Source: Balneolaceae bacterium
Lineage (GTDB): Bacteria; Bacteroidota; Rhodothermia; Balneolales; Balneolaceae
DNA: 64,000 nucleotides
Reading direction: 5' to 3'
Assembly: GCA_017640665.1 (NCBI GenBank)
Contig: JAEPQE010000003.1
Span: forward strand, 434,001 to 498,000
A program made the position numbers and the translations under genes. The notes under the pieces are model-generated. The model made no database searches and had not been told where the DNA came from. It saw nothing but the letters and a program-made list of their open reading frames with translations. The stretch's first letter is position 1; each line of letters starts with the position of its first letter. Shown piece by piece: positions 63,413-64,000 of this stretch.

Positions 63413-64000
63413 TTATTCGTTTCTAAGAAAGGCTGGAGTTTCACCAATCTCTTTCGCAAATCTTCTCAATTCTTCCTTAGAAACAAATTTTGTTACTCCA
63501 TCAGGAAATCTAATTTCTTTGGTAATTTTTAGCTTACCAGATTCAATGGATTTATGTAGGAAATCCTTCGTAAACAGAATATGTGGAGTAAGAAGTCCCC
63601 AATGTTCAGGTATAGACGGAGGTTCCTTTCCGTGCCATAAAAATGCTAATTCATAAACCATAAACTCTTCTTTATCCTTAGTGCTTTGTGTTGCAATTGG
63701 AATATCAGTTTCTATTGCTTTAAGTATTTTATTAAGACCAGCATCCCATGATGGAAAAAGGTCAACCCAATGAAGTTCAGTAATTGCCCTAATCTCAGGT
63801 TTACATTCATGAAGTCTTACAGGTATTAGATATGTCTCAGATTCTGGAAATTCTTCTTGATTTAGTAAGGCATCCTTTATTTCCTTTTGAACAAAGCCTT
63901 TTTTCTTAATTGAGTTGTTTGAAATTAGAGCGATAAAATACCGACAATCCCTAATTGCATTATAGATTTCATTTTTCCAGTTCTGACCGGGAAGGAGTTT
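63413..64000 (-). CDS. TIR-domain protein (partial, N-terminus beyond window)
   Basis: The frame stays open from the TAA at 63413 to the window edge (195 residues seen). The TIR domain is clear: PGQNWKNEIYNAIRDCRYFI, then ALISNNSIKKKGFVQKEIKD, where the Glu of QKEI is the likely catalytic residue of NAD-cleaving TIRs, and YLIPVRLHECK and HWVDLFPSWDAGLNKILKAI. About 85 residues follow, with KEPPSIPEHWGLLTPHILF; I cannot assign them. A bacterial TIR protein often acts in abortive phage defence by NAD+ loss. It lies in a cassette-like array. Confidence 0.75.
   Translation of the reverse strand, partial: KLLPGQNWKNEIYNAIRDCRYFIALISNNSIKKKGFVQKEIKDALLNQEEFPESETYLIPVRLHECKPEIRAITELHWVDLFPSWDAGLNKILKAIETDIPIATQSTKDKEEFMVYELAFLWHGKEPPSIPEHWGLLTPHILFTKDFLHKSIESGKLKITKEIRFPDGVTKFVSKEELRRFAKEIGETPAFLRNE

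Larger units (their letters stand above)
61060..64000 (-). mobile_element. Integron-like gene-cassette array (right end outside window)
   Basis: Four minus-strand genes (63413 to beyond 64000, 62690-63280, 61782-62624, 61084-61707) are unrelated in function. Each of the first three is followed by an imperfect inverted repeat with core sites resembling attC: TAAC-type after the stop and GTT-type before the next start. The repeats are 61, 64 and about 119 bases long. After the last gene only a GTAAC-type half-site is seen (61068-61073), with the minus-strand terminator beyond. The integrase would lie to the right. There is no recombinase in the window, so this could also be an integrase-less array. 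Confidence 0.55.

Overview
The window looks like chromosome from a member of the Bacteroidota/Balneolota group, most likely a Balneolaceae-type marine bacterium. This placement is inference. The signs are a type IX secretion plug-type protein, a 30-residue AURKAIP1/COX24-type basic protein, an ATP synthase operon that stops at the gamma subunit (no beta or epsilon), a bactofilin next to an M23 peptidase, few Shine-Dalgarno sequences, and promoter boxes of the TAnnTTTG type. Coding density is very high. Many genes overlap by 1-30 bases, several start with TTG, and two convergent pairs share stop codons.

Layout. 1-325: dispersed repeats. 326-8401 (mostly minus): a membrane protein, a GNAT acetyltransferase, a DUF1080 lipoprotein, a methyltransferase, an M15 peptidase, an LPS-export pair (OstA-like and LptC), upp and a Na+/alanine symporter. 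8581-9081: HU protein, the 30-residue protein and a strong terminator. 9775-23249 (plus): RqcH, aroK, aroB, TamB, RNase R and a very large peptidase/propeller/outer-membrane-barrel protein. 23246-27250 (minus): T9SS plug-type protein, dapF, holB, ccmB. 27485-31670 (plus): PtsN-type IIA, PBP4-type DacB, a sigma-54 response regulator, folD. 31672-36955 (mostly minus): DUF2911 protein, a tandem lipoprotein pair, ExbD and a tandem membrane-protein pair. 37100-46746 (plus): guaB, a glycosyltransferase, an M23 peptidase, bactofilin, and atpZ-atpI-like-atpBEFHAG, followed by tRNA-Ser(UGA) and a terminator. 46916-48905: a TolC-type protein and an MlaC-type protein. 48964-53960: a surface-glycan group (two glycosyltransferases, an LPG-synthase-like membrane protein, a Wzi-like barrel, a sulfotransferase). 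54072-60883: DUF3047 protein, an HTTM-like pair, an MMPL/RND exporter, a beta-lactamase-fold hydrolase and an MBL-fold hydrolase.

The most unusual part is the right end, about 61.0-64.0 kb. Four unrelated genes, all on the minus strand, are each followed by a short imperfect inverted repeat bounded by TAAC/GTTA-type core sites. Two of these repeats have nearly the same central sequence and the third is about twice as long. This is the architecture of an integron gene-cassette array with attC sites. The gene content is two proteins I cannot assign, an alpha/beta-hydrolase lipoprotein, and a TIR-domain protein cut by the window edge. No integrase gene is visible; if one exists the cassette orientation places it to the right of 64000.

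Much of the remaining gene content concerns the envelope: LPS transport (LptC, OstA-like), outer-membrane assembly and lipid transport (TamB, the barrel protein, MlaC-type), peptidoglycan shaping (DacB, M15, M23 with bactofilin, DapF precursor supply), surface glycans and lipoproteins. The rest is core metabolism and energy conversion.
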